In this document: in pieces, positions 26,475-34,674 of the stretch
Layout of the letters: each line of letters starts with the position of its first letter
Numbering within the stretch: the stretch's first letter is position 1
Source: Acidobacteriota bacterium
GTDB taxonomy: Bacteria > Acidobacteriota > Terriglobia > Versatilivoradales > Versatilivoraceae
Reading direction: 5' to 3'
Assembly (NCBI GenBank): GCA_028875575.1
Contig: JAPPDF010000082.1
Span: 1 to 53,549, forward strand
Length of the DNA stretch: 53,549 nucleotides
Notes under the pieces: generated by a model
Seen by the model: the letters and a program-made list of their open reading frames with translations, nothing else
Databases searched by the model: none
What the model was told of the DNA's origin: nothing
Program-made: the position numbers and the translations under genes

Positions 26475-26873
26475 ATGGTGAAAGCAAAGAAGATGCTACT
26501 CCTGTTGGGGTTGCCGCTCCTGATGGTGGTCGGGTCGGCGTCGGAACAGGCCCGTCCGGTCGATTCCGCCGGAACCGAGGCGCCGTCGATCTCCTTTAAC
26601 GCCAAGGCTCCTTCCAAGACGGCTGTGGCCGAATCCGGCCCAAGGGCCCATGAGGAACGGCTGATTCTGGTTCTGAGGACACGCGGTCATCGCATCACCG
26701 TGTATGGCGGAGACCGCTCTCCCAAATATACGGTGCATGACGCCAAGGGGGGCCTCCTGGCGCGGGAGATCGGCATTGCGGCGCTGAAGGAGAAATTTCC
26801 GGCGCTGCATGAGGTGGCCACCGGGGTGGCCTGGTCGGGAATCCAGGGGTCGTTCGGCTACAGAGGGAAATGA
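26475..26873 (+). CDS. Small exported protein of unknown function
   Basis: A 132-residue protein starting MVKAKKMLLLLGLPLLMVVG, a clear signal peptide. A low-complexity linker follows (to about residue 58), and then a compact C-terminal block: LILVLRTRGHRITVYGGD, SPKYTVHDAKGGLLA and a final WSGIQGSFGYRGK. Gene-start evidence is good: GGGGAGGTC lies about eight bases upstream of the ATG. Its TGA overlaps the next start (ATGA). No family recognised, but the gene pair looks like a conserved small module rather than noise. Confidence 0.7.
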   Translation: MVKAKKMLLLLGLPLLMVVGSASEQARPVDSAGTEAPSISFNAKAPSKTAVAESGPRAHEERLILVLRTRGHRITVYGGDRSPKYTVHDAKGGLLAREIGIAALKEKFPALHEVATGVAWSGIQGSFGYRGK

Positions 26874-27115
26874 TGGCCAGGGGATGGGAAAGCAAGGCGG
26901 TCGAGGCGCAGATGGAGGAGGCCGCTGAGGCATTCCGGATGGGCAAGGCAGCCCCAAGAACCGCCGCTGGAGAAATCTCTCGAGAGCGCCGCTCCCTTCT
27001 GTTGGCCAAGACACGCATCCTGAATGAAATGGATGCCACTGCCAACGACCGCTACAGAGACCTGCTGGGAACGTCTCTGGCGGCCATCGACAGGCAGTTG
27101 TCGGTATTGAAGTAA
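26870..27115 (+). CDS. Small conserved-looking cytosolic protein
   Basis: An 81-residue, mostly helical, charged protein (WESKAVEAQMEEAAEAFR; LLLAKTRILNEMDATANDR; YRDLLGTSLAAIDRQLSVLK). It overlaps the stop of the exported protein gene by four bases, so translation is probably coupled. I recall similar short proteins in acidobacterial genomes, without a known function. A second ATG one codon later is equally possible. Confidence 0.65.
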   Translation: MMARGWESKAVEAQMEEAAEAFRMGKAAPRTAAGEISRERRSLLLAKTRILNEMDATANDRYRDLLGTSLAAIDRQLSVLK

Positions 27116-27188
27116 GGCTGTCCTCTCGCCGTCCCGCCACCCGCCCCGGGAGCCGGTTGTTCCGGCAAGACCCTAACGGACACCAGCA

Positions 27189-29495
27189 TTGTCCACCTTC
27201 CGCAGCCTCGTCTCAGCTCTGTTCCTGGTTTCATGCCTGTTTCCGGTGGATGCCCTGGCGCAAGACCGGGCCGACTCGGCCGAGGAGGTGGACGGCCCGG
27301 CGCCCCTGCGCGCGCAGGTGGTGGATTCCGACCTCAGGGCCATCGCCGGAGTCCGGGCAATGCTGGTTTCGGAGCGGGAGCGTGTCCTGGCCCAGACCGC
27401 CAGCGGCCCGCAGGGCGGCTTCCGGTTCAAGACGGTCCCTCCGCAGGCCCATAGCCTCAGATTGAGTCATCCGGATTTCGAGGAGCTGGTTCAACCCCTA
27501 AGCGGCTGGAAGACCGCCTACACGCTGGTTCCCCTGCGGGTGGAGCAGTCGTTGACGGTCACCGCCACCCGCACCCCGCGCACCTGGAGAAACATTCCCT
27601 CGGCAGTCTCGGTGCTGCGGGAACCGGAATTGGGTCAGTCCCCGGCAATCACCGTGGACGACGCCTTGCGCCAGATTCCTTCCTTCAGCCTCTTTCGGCG
27701 CAGCAGCAGCTTGGTGGCTCACCCCACCAGCCAGGGCGTGTCCCTGCGAGGGATCGGACCCAGCGGTGTGAGCCGCACGCTGGTGTTGTGGGACGGGACA
27801 CCGCTCAACGATCCCTTCGGAGGTTGGGTCTATTGGAGCCAGTTGGACAAGTCCAGCCTGGAGCGCATCGAGGTGGTTCCCGGGGGAGGCTCCAGCCTCT
27901 ACGGAAGCTCCGCTCTCGGAGGCGTGATTCAGGCCTTTTCCAAGGCACCCCGTCCCCCAAGGTTGGAACTCGACCTGAGGGGCGGCTCCCTGGGCACTGC
28001 CCGCGCCGACCTGCTGGGCTCGGTAGGAGGGGAACGCTGGAGCGGCCTGGTTTCCAGCTCCTTCTTTCACACCAACGGGTATCACGTGGTGGCTCACGAT
28101 GACCGCGGCCCGGTGGACCTGCCGGCCAGATCCCGCGCCTTCTCGGTCCGTGCGGCGGCGTTCTACCAGCCTCGCCAGGGGGCGCAGGGGACCCTGCGCC
28201 TGGAGCATTTCGGCGAAGATCGGGGAAACGGCACCCGGCTGAGGGAGAACGCCACCGACGTAACCCGGGTTCGAGCCCTCTTCCGCCGCAAAGACGACCG
28301 GGGCAGGGAATGGCGGTTCGGCGCCTACGGCCTGACCCAGACCTTCGACAGCAGCTTCACCGCCGTTCCTTCCCACCGGCGGTCGGAGTTCCTGACCCGC
28401 GAGCAGCAAGTGCCGTCCCGCAGTGCCGGCGGCTCCCTGCAGTGGACGGGCCCGCTGGGACAGCGGCACCTGGTGACTTCCGGAGTGGATTGGCAATGGG
28501 TGAGGGGCCACAGCCGGGAGACCGGCTACCGCTCGGGGATGCCGGCTCAGTTTCAGGTGTTGGGCGGCCACCAGCAACTGGGCGGGGTCTACCTCCAGGA
28601 CCTGATGGCGCTGGCGCCGCGCTGGCAACTGCAGCTGGGAGCCCGGCTGGACGGCTGGTTCAACCACGACGCCGTCCGCGATCAGGTTCCGCTGCCTTCC
28701 GGGACCTCCACCGTCCTTGAGTTTCCCCGGCGCGGAGGCGGCATGCTCAGTCCCAGGGGCGGGGTCTCCTATCACGCCACCGAGTCCCTTACCTTCAGGG
28801 GAGCCGTCTACCGCAGCTTCCGGGCGCCGACCCTCAACGAGCTCTACCGCGGATTCCGGGTGGGGAACGTGGTGACCCTGCCCAACGAGAACTTGCGGCC
28901 GGAAACGCTCCGGGGCGCGGAGGCGGGTGTGGACTGGTACGGCGGACCCAGGGTCAGGGGCAGGCTGACAGCCTATTGGAACGGCCTGAGCCAAGCCATT
29001 TCCAACATCACCCTGGAGACCACGCCCGCGCTCATCTCCCGCCAGAGGCAGAACGTCGGCCGCGTCAACGCCCGGGGCGTGGACGCCGACCTGGCGTTGC
29101 GTTTGAACCGGCACTGGAGGCTGCGGGGAGGCTACCTGCTGGCCGATTCCACCTTCGGCCGCTTTCCGGAGAACCCCGGGGTGGAGTCGAATCGGTTGCC
29201 CCAGGTGCCCCGCCACCGGCTCACGGCCTCGCTGAGCTATGCGCGCCCCGGTGTCCTCAACGCCTTCCTGATGGCCCGTTTCGTGGGCTTGCAGTTTGAC
29301 GACGACCGCAACCTCCGGCCGCTGGCCAAGACCACCCTGCTCGACCTTCACCTGTCCAGAAGGGTACACCGAAACCTGGTGCTGACCTTCTCCGTGGAGA
29401 ACCTCCTCGACCGCCGGATTCCGGTCTCGAATACCTCGGTGTTGGGCATCGGCCCTCCGAGGATGATCACTAGCGGCCTGCGGTTGGCCTGGTAG
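27189..29495 (+). CDS. TonB-dependent outer-membrane receptor
   Basis: A 768-residue receptor for energy-dependent uptake of a scarce nutrient across the outer membrane. It starts at TTG: the first residues form a good signal peptide ending ALAQ and there is no usable ATG before them. A carboxypeptidase-regulatory-like domain follows (AQVVDSDLRAIAGVRAML). The plug starts near TVTATRTPRTWRNIPSAVSV, with SQGVSLRGIGPSGVSRTLVL and DKSSLERIEVVPGGGSSLYG as plug signatures. The 22-strand barrel closes with ENLLDRRIPV and a terminal tryptophan. The substrate is unknown, as no transporter or TonB genes are nearby. It sits alone, between the small-gene pair and a large repeat. Confidence 0.93.
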   Translation: MSTFRSLVSALFLVSCLFPVDALAQDRADSAEEVDGPAPLRAQVVDSDLRAIAGVRAMLVSERERVLAQTASGPQGGFRFKTVPPQAHSLRLSHPDFEELVQPLSGWKTAYTLVPLRVEQSLTVTATRTPRTWRNIPSAVSVLREPELGQSPAITVDDALRQIPSFSLFRRSSSLVAHPTSQGVSLRGIGPSGVSRTLVLWDGTPLNDPFGGWVYWSQLDKSSLERIEVVPGGGSSLYGSSALGGVIQAFSKAPRPPRLELDLRGGSLGTARADLLGSVGGERWSGLVSSSFFHTNGYHVVAHDDRGPVDLPARSRAFSVRAAAFYQPRQGAQGTLRLEHFGEDRGNGTRLRENATDVTRVRALFRRKDDRGREWRFGAYGLTQTFDSSFTAVPSHRRSEFLTREQQVPSRSAGGSLQWTGPLGQRHLVTSGVDWQWVRGHSRETGYRSGMPAQFQVLGGHQQLGGVYLQDLMALAPRWQLQLGARLDGWFNHDAVRDQVPLPSGTSTVLEFPRRGGGMLSPRGGVSYHATESLTFRGAVYRSFRAPTLNELYRGFRVGNVVTLPNENLRPETLRGAEAGVDWYGGPRVRGRLTAYWNGLSQAISNITLETTPALISRQRQNVGRVNARGVDADLALRLNRHWRLRGGYLLADSTFGRFPENPGVESNRLPQVPRHRLTASLSYARPGVLNAFLMARFVGLQFDDDRNLRPLAKTTLLDLHLSRRVHRNLVLTFSVENLLDRRIPVSNTSVLGIGPPRMITSGLRLAW

Positions 29496-29518
29496 GGGAG
29501 GGCATTGGGCAAGGAGGT

Positions 29519-30288
29519 TGTTGTATGCCTCAATCACTCCCCCTGGAGGGGAGTCGGTGAGACCAGGGCGCGCCCGCAGTCGAACCGGTGGGGGGGGACG
29601 GAATTAGCAAGATCGTCAGTTAGGAGATTCCGCCCGCGGTCGAGCCGTTGGGGGGTATACGCGGCGTTTCGTGAGTGCAGGTCGACGGTGCGTGGTTTTT
29701 GCGTTTTGGAAAAACTGTGCGTTCAGGGAGGGTGCTTCTCATTCGCCGTCGATGCGACGACAGCGGGTAGGTGTGACGTGGGGCGGGGTTTTTTTGGGGA
29801 AGCAATGCGTTCCCGGACGGGTGCTTTCTATGCACCGCATTCGCGGCTGGGTTGGCGCGGAACCCATACGACCCCGGGCTGCCGCCCGGGGCTACCCTGG
29901 GCCGCAGCTACGCTGCTCTATAAGGATGGCCCGCAGGTGGCCTCTCGCCGGGTAACCCACGTCAACCGCAGCATTCGCAGCTCTCCCCGAACCCACAACA
30001 CTGCAAGAGGAAACGTGCTTGTCCATGTAGAGAATGCCCCGGGCCGGAGCCCGGGGGAGCCATCGGGTAACGTCGCGTAGGGGAGTTGAGCCGCGAACGC
30101 GGCGGCAGCAATCACCGGCAAGCCAAACTCAAGCGCAAGCACGTTACTCATCTGCAAAAACGCTGCATGAGCCAGCTTCCTTGACAGTCGCGAACGCGGC
30201 GACAACAGGTTGCCGTGGGTGTCAGCCGGGCGCGGTCCGGGCATCAGCCCGGAGCGCGCCCATGGGAAACGTCGCAAGATTTCATGTT
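29519..30288 (+). repeat. R2 intergenic repeat, copy B (with R1 head)
   Basis: The whole 0.8 kb gap between the TonB receptor and the LarA-like gene is repeat DNA. It starts with an R1 head (29531-29594) and then follows copy A nearly base for base: gcattcgcggctgggttggc, agctacgctgctctataagg, acccacgtcaaccgcagc, aagaggaaacgtgcttg. The 3' part also matches (ctcatctgcaaaaacgctgc and cgcggcgacaacagg). I see no gene or RNA with confidence. Confidence 0.8.
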
Positions 30289-30316
30289 ATATTGATCGCC
30301 ATTTCCAGGAGTGGCT

Positions 30317-31573
30317 ATGGCATTCCCCAAAGTGGTGCGGGTCAGGCAGCGATTCCATTCGACCCGGGTGGAGGACATTCCGGACAGGGTGGCTCGCGAG
30401 GTCGGCCGACTCGATCTGAGCGGCCGCCTGAAACCGGGGGACAGCGTGGCTATCACCGCCGGCAGCCGGGGCGTGGCCAATATCGCCGCCATTACCCGCA
30501 GCCTGGCGGAAGAGTTGAAGAAGCGGGGGGCGCGGCCCTTCATCGTTCCCGCCATGGGAAGTCACGGGGGCGGGACCGCCGAGGGACAGCGAGGCGTGCT
30601 GGAGCGCTACGGCATCACGGAGGTCTCCATGGGGGTTCCCGTCCGGGCCACCATGGAGACCCTTCCCATTGGAGAGAGCCCGGAAGGGGTCCCGGTGGTG
30701 CTGGACAGGAATGCGCTGGAAGCCGACCACATCGCCGTGGTCAACCGCATCAAGCCCCACACCGACTTCGACGCCGAGATCGAAAGCGGTCTGACCAAGA
30801 TGCTGGCCATCGGCCTGGGAAAGCACCAGGGGGCCATCCGCTATCACCGGGCCAACAAGCGGTACGGCTACTACCGGGTATTGACCGGGGTGGCGGAGGT
30901 GGTGAGACGGCGCTGCAGCATTCTGCTGGGTTTGGGGATCGTGGAAAACGGCTACGATCAGACCGGGGCCATCGAGGCCATGACCTCGGCCGAGCTCTTC
31001 GAGGTCGAGAAGCGGCTGCTGAGGGTGGCCAAGTCCTGGCTGGCCCGCATCCCCATCGACCGGGGTGACCTGCTCCTGGTGGACGAGATGGGAAAGAACG
31101 TCAGTGGGACCGGCATGGATACCAACGTCATCGGCAGGCGGGCCAGCTCAGGGAAGCCCTTCGCCGGCGCTCCCCGCTTCTCGCGCATCGTGGTGCGGGA
31201 CCTGACCCCGGAGTCCTACGGCAACGCCATCGGCGTGGGGATGGCCGATGTGGTGACCCGCCGGCTGGTGGACAAGATCGACACCCGGCCCACCTACGTG
31301 AATGCCCTCACCAGCACCAACCTGGAGAGCGTCCGCATTCCGGTGACGGTCGACTCCGACCGCGAGGCGCTGGAAACGGCCATCTCCACCAGCGGCGCCC
31401 CCAGCGGAGAAGACTGCCGCATGGTCTGGATCCGCAACACGCTGAAGCTGGACCGTTTCGTGGCTTCCGAAGCCCTGCTGGACGAAGTGGAGGCCAACCG
31501 GGACCTCCAGGTTCTGGGGTGCCCGGGAGAACTGGGTTTCGACGCGCAGGGCAATCTGAAAGACCTGTTCTGA
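30317..31573 (+). CDS. LarA-like (DUF2088) nickel-dependent racemase family protein
   Basis: A 418-residue protein matching the lactate-racemase N-terminal-domain family. Family-like blocks are PGDSVAITAGSRGVAN, IVPAMGSHGGGTAEGQ, VVNRIKPHTDFDAEIESG and LTKMLAIGLGKHQGA, the last carrying lysines where LarA attaches its Ni-pincer cofactor; this correspondence is inferred. It could be a 2-hydroxyacid racemase or epimerase. ATG is preferred to a GTG two codons earlier because AGGAG sits five bases before it. The next gene is a 2-hydroxyacid dehydrogenase 55 bases downstream, so a joint role in hydroxyacid use is plausible. No larB, larC or larE gene is in the window. Confidence 0.75.
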   Translation: MAFPKVVRVRQRFHSTRVEDIPDRVAREVGRLDLSGRLKPGDSVAITAGSRGVANIAAITRSLAEELKKRGARPFIVPAMGSHGGGTAEGQRGVLERYGITEVSMGVPVRATMETLPIGESPEGVPVVLDRNALEADHIAVVNRIKPHTDFDAEIESGLTKMLAIGLGKHQGAIRYHRANKRYGYYRVLTGVAEVVRRRCSILLGLGIVENGYDQTGAIEAMTSAELFEVEKRLLRVAKSWLARIPIDRGDLLLVDEMGKNVSGTGMDTNVIGRRASSGKPFAGAPRFSRIVVRDLTPESYGNAIGVGMADVVTRRLVDKIDTRPTYVNALTSTNLESVRIPVTVDSDREALETAISTSGAPSGEDCRMVWIRNTLKLDRFVASEALLDEVEANRDLQVLGCPGELGFDAQGNLKDLF

Positions 31574-31628
31574 GTCGTTGGACCGGCGTCGCCGGACGCC
31601 GGCTCGCCAGGGAGAAAAGGGAGGGATC

Positions 31629-32603
31629 ATGTTCAAGGTGGTGGCGGTGGATTCGGTGCGTATGGTCCCCACCGTGGAGAGGGAGATTTTGGCAGAAGCC
31701 GGCGCCGAGCTCTTTACGGCAGACTGCCATGGCGAAGAGGATCTCATCCGGGCCACGCGGGACGCCCATGGCCTGCTGGTCTCCCTCAGCCACATCACCC
31801 GGCGGGTCATGGCCTCCTGGAGTCAGGCCAGAGTGATCGCCCGCTACGGCATCGGAGTGGACACGGTGGACCTGGATGCGGCCACCGAGCACGGGATCTA
31901 TGTCACCAACGTGCCCGACTTCTGCTATGACGAGGTGTCGGATACGGCCATGAGCCTGATCCTGGCGGTGACCCGCAAGGTGGTCAGGATGCACAGCCTG
32001 GTTTCCCGGGGGGTCTACAACCGCAAGCTGGCCATGCCCGTTTTCAAGGCCCGCGGCCAGACGCTGGGACTGCTGGCCTTCGGTCGCATCGCCCGAGCGG
32101 TGGCCCGGAAGGCCGTGCCCTTCGGCTTCCGGGTCCTGGCTCACGATCCCTACGTGCAGCCCGAAGCCCTGGCCGGCCAGGCGGTGGAGCTGGTGGGACT
32201 GGAGGAGCTGCTGACCCGTTCGGACGTGCTGTCCATTCACGCTCCCCTGACCCCGGAGACCCGTCATATCGTCGGTGAGTCCCAGTTGCGCCTGATGAAG
32301 CCCACCGCCTACCTGGTCAACACCTCTCGCGGGCCGGTGGTGGATCAGAAGGCCCTGACCCGGGCCCTGCAGGAAGGATGGATCGCCGGAGCGGGGCTTG
32401 ATGTCCTGGAAAAGGAACCGCCCGACCCGCGGGACCCGATCCTGGGTCTGGACAACGTGGTGCTCACTCCCCACTATGCCTCCTACACCGAGGAAGCCTA
32501 CGTGGAGGTGCGCGAGAAGGCCGCTCGCCAGGTGGTCCAGGTGCTTCGGGGCGAGGTTCCAACCTACCTGGTGAACCGGGAAGTCCTGCAGAGGAAGGGC
32601 TGA
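31629..32603 (+). CDS. D-2-hydroxyacid dehydrogenase, CtBP-like
   Basis: A 324-residue NAD(P)-dependent dehydrogenase of the C-terminal-binding-protein-like branch. The fold includes IARYGIGVDTVDLDAATEHG, the nucleotide-binding stretch LGLLAFGRIARAVARKA (the usual second glycine is alanine), the catalytic arginine in VNTSRGPVVDQKAL, and the late PHYASYTEEA with the catalytic histidine. It likely interconverts a 2-oxoacid and a D-2-hydroxyacid; substrate unknown. The start lies at MFKVVAVDS, with GGGAGGG about seven bases upstream. It follows the LarA-like gene closely on the same strand. Confidence 0.88.
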   Translation: MFKVVAVDSVRMVPTVEREILAEAGAELFTADCHGEEDLIRATRDAHGLLVSLSHITRRVMASWSQARVIARYGIGVDTVDLDAATEHGIYVTNVPDFCYDEVSDTAMSLILAVTRKVVRMHSLVSRGVYNRKLAMPVFKARGQTLGLLAFGRIARAVARKAVPFGFRVLAHDPYVQPEALAGQAVELVGLEELLTRSDVLSIHAPLTPETRHIVGESQLRLMKPTAYLVNTSRGPVVDQKALTRALQEGWIAGAGLDVLEKEPPDPRDPILGLDNVVLTPHYASYTEEAYVEVREKAARQVVQVLRGEVPTYLVNREVLQRKG

Positions 32604-32686
32604 GGCCGAAGGCGCCGGCAATTCCGGTCGGGTGAGCTGGAGTTGACACCTTGGGCTCAACTGGAGGCTCCGCACCGGAATACCGG

Positions 32687-32775
32687 GCAACCACAAGGGT
32701 TGCCCCTACGGCGGCCCGCGGTGGGACGTTTGAATCGTTGACTGGGGTGAAACCGTAGGGGCGTCCCTTGTGGAC
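32687..32775. repeat. Inverted pair of short intergenic motifs
   Basis: A 25-base motif gcaaccacaagggttgcccc...acgg at 32687-32711 recurs as its reverse complement (ccgtaggggcgtcccttgtgg) at 32753-32775. The first copy also forms its own 8-bp stem (gggcaacc/ggttgccc) with an acaa loop. There is no T tract, so this is a repeat hairpin rather than a standard terminator, although it may still end the dehydrogenase transcript. Confidence 0.6.
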
Positions 32776-32808
32776 GTTTCAGTTCGTCAATCCTGAGGAG
32801 GAGATACC

Positions 32809-33198
32809 ATGGCTCAAACATTTGCCGGCAAGAGTTGGGACGAGATCACGCTCAATGCGCTGCGCATCATGACCGGATTCCTGATGATGCCCCATGGCGC
32901 CCAGAAGCTCTTCGGAGCCCTGGGACGGGAGGCCGTGCCCCTGGCCTCGCTTCCGGGGGTCGCCGGGGTACTGGAATTCTTCGGAGGACTGGCCCTTCTG
33001 GTGGGCTTCTACACCCGTCCGGTGGCTTTCGTGCTTTCCGGCCTGATGGCCGCCGCCTATTGGCTGGCCCACGGCACCAAGGACTTCTGGCCGATTCTCA
33101 ATCAGGGCGAGCTGGCCGCCCTCTACTGCTTCGTCTTTCTCTACCTGGCGGCCAAGGGCGGAGGCGACTGGTCCATCGACGGCTGCATGGGCAAGTAG
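32809..33198 (+). CDS. DoxX family membrane protein
   Basis: A 129-residue inner-membrane protein with four hydrophobic segments. ALRIMTGFLMMPHGAQKLFG and VAGVLEFFGGLALLVGFYTR are the DoxX signatures, followed by AFVLSGLMAAAYWLAHG and ALYCFVFLYLAA. The family includes a subunit of archaeal quinol oxidase and many redox-linked proteins of unclear role. A strong ribosome site (GAGGAGGAG) lies just before the ATG. No partner gene is obvious; a large repeat follows. Confidence 0.87.
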   Translation: MAQTFAGKSWDEITLNALRIMTGFLMMPHGAQKLFGALGREAVPLASLPGVAGVLEFFGGLALLVGFYTRPVAFVLSGLMAAAYWLAHGTKDFWPILNQGELAALYCFVFLYLAAKGGGDWSIDGCMGK

Positions 33199-33239
33199 GG
33201 CTGAAGGGGCTTCAGGCGCTCGGGCACTCCTCCCCGGGA

Positions 33240-33605
33240 GGAGAATTCCCTGGAGTTACGCCCACGGCTCTACTCCCCTGTGTGACATTTTCCGATGGCT
33301 CCCCCCGGGCTCTGGCCCGGGGCATATTTCAAATAGAAAAGCACGTTTCCTCTTGCCGTGTTGTGGGTTTGGGGAGAGCTGCGAATGCTGCGGTTGACGT
33401 GGGTCACCCGGCGAGACGCCCCCTACGGGCCATCCTTATAGAGCTGCGAAGCTGCGGCTCAGGGTAGCCCCGGGTGTCAACCCGGGGTCGTATGGGTCAG
33501 CACCAACCCAGCCGCGAATGCGGCGAATAGAAAGCACCCGCTCGGAAACGCACTGCTTCCCCAAACAAACGCCGCCCCCACCACGATCACCCGCTGTCGC
33601 CGCTT
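33240..33605 (-). repeat. R2 intergenic repeat, copy E (inverted)
   Basis: Minus-strand copy of R2 filling the gap between doxX and the PdxA-family gene. On the plus strand it reads catccttatagagctgcg, gctgcggctcagggtagc, gacgtgggtcacccggcg and agaaaagcacgtttcctc, i.e. the reverse complement of the landmarks in copies A-C. No gene is seen in the gap. Confidence 0.78.
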
Positions 33606-33623
33606 TACGCGTAACCAGGCCCA

Positions 33624-34628
33624 TCACTCTTTATGTCTCGCCATGGTGCAGGCGAGGTGGATGGCTTTGACCATGCTGGCAGGGTTTGCCTTGAGCTGAC
33701 CGGCGATGTCGAAGGCGGTGCCGTGGTCCACCGAGGTGCGGATGATGGGCAGGCCGATGGTGATGTTGACGCCGCTGTCGAAACCCATCAGCTTCAAGGG
33801 GATGTGGCCCTGGTCGTGGTAGAGGGCCACCACCAGGTCGAACTCGCCTCGGTTCATGCGGTGGAAAACGGTGTCGGGGGAAACCGGGCCCTCGGCGTCG
33901 ATCCCCTCGCTCCGGGCCGCCTCGATGGCGGGCAGGATCTGGTCGGCTTCCTCGGTGCCGAAGAGTCCGCCCTCCCCGGCGTGGGGATTGAGTCCGGCCA
34001 CGGCGATACGGCTGCGCTGGAGGCCCAGTTGTTTCAGGGCCAGGCGGCCGAACCGGATGGTCTCCAGGATGCGCGGTGCCCGGATCCTCTCCAGGGCCTG
34101 GCGCAGGGCCAGGTGGGTAGTGGCGTGGATGGCCCTGAGGTGGTCCACCACCAGCAGCATGCGTACTTCGGGGACCCGGCACAGCGCCGCCAGGTACTCG
34201 GTGTGCCCCGGAACACCGATACCCGCCAACTGGGCGGCCTCCTTGTGGATGGGACCGGTTACCAGGGCATCCATGTTCCTGTCCAGGCAGTCCGAGACTC
34301 CCGCCCGAATGAATTCCAGGCTGGCTTTGCCGCACTCCTTGCTGACCCGGCCCAGCTCCACTTCGGAAAAGCGGATGTTCTTGAGATCCAGCAGATGGAT
34401 GCGCGTGGGATCGTGACCGGCCGACTGCGCTTGCTCCACTCGGTGGAGCCGACGCCGGGGCAGCAGCCGCGAGGCGTAGTGTGCCACGATGGACTCTTCC
34501 CCGATGATGACGGGGATGCACTGCTGTTCCACCGCCGGGTCCAGCAGAGCCTTGAGGGCCACCTCGGGACCGATACCGGCCACGTCGCCCAGGGTGATGC
34601 CGATGCGGGGCTTCCGGTTCATGGGCAT
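33624..34628 (-). CDS. PdxA-family dehydrogenase, probably D-threonate/D-erythronate phosphate type
   Basis: A roughly 334-residue metal- and NAD-dependent dehydrogenase of the PdxA family. Blocks include RIGITLGDVAGIGPEVALKA, DALVTGPIHKEA, GVPGHTEYLAAL, VAGLNPHAGEGGLFGTEE, DTVFHRMNRGE and LYHDQGHIPLKLMGF, covering the substrate and metal-binding histidines. Classic PdxA acts in vitamin B6 synthesis. The gene just upstream is a DUF1537 kinase, and known DUF1537-PdxA2 pairs catabolise four-carbon sugar acids, so the PdxA2 role (oxidising the 4-phosphate) is the better inference. Two close starts (MPMN and MN) are possible. Confidence 0.85.
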   Translation of the reverse strand: MPMNRKPRIGITLGDVAGIGPEVALKALLDPAVEQQCIPVIIGEESIVAHYASRLLPRRRLHRVEQAQSAGHDPTRIHLLDLKNIRFSEVELGRVSKECGKASLEFIRAGVSDCLDRNMDALVTGPIHKEAAQLAGIGVPGHTEYLAALCRVPEVRMLLVVDHLRAIHATTHLALRQALERIRAPRILETIRFGRLALKQLGLQRSRIAVAGLNPHAGEGGLFGTEEADQILPAIEAARSEGIDAEGPVSPDTVFHRMNRGEFDLVVALYHDQGHIPLKLMGFDSGVNITIGLPIIRTSVDHGTAFDIAGQLKANPASMVKAIHLACTMARHKE

Positions 34629-34674
34629 GGGGGGGAGCCGCCGTTGCCGGGGCGTAGTCTGGCGGAACCGAGGA

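Noticed and set aside
27498-29537. A 679-codon minus-strand open frame opposite the TonB receptor
   Set aside because: The translation is low-complexity and motif-free, while the opposite strand encodes a full receptor with signal peptide, plug and barrel.
32685-32705. Rho-independent terminator after the 2-hydroxyacid dehydrogenase
   Set aside because: A stem of 8 bp is present but is not followed by a T tract, and the motif recurs inverted nearby, so it is better described as a repeat hairpin.
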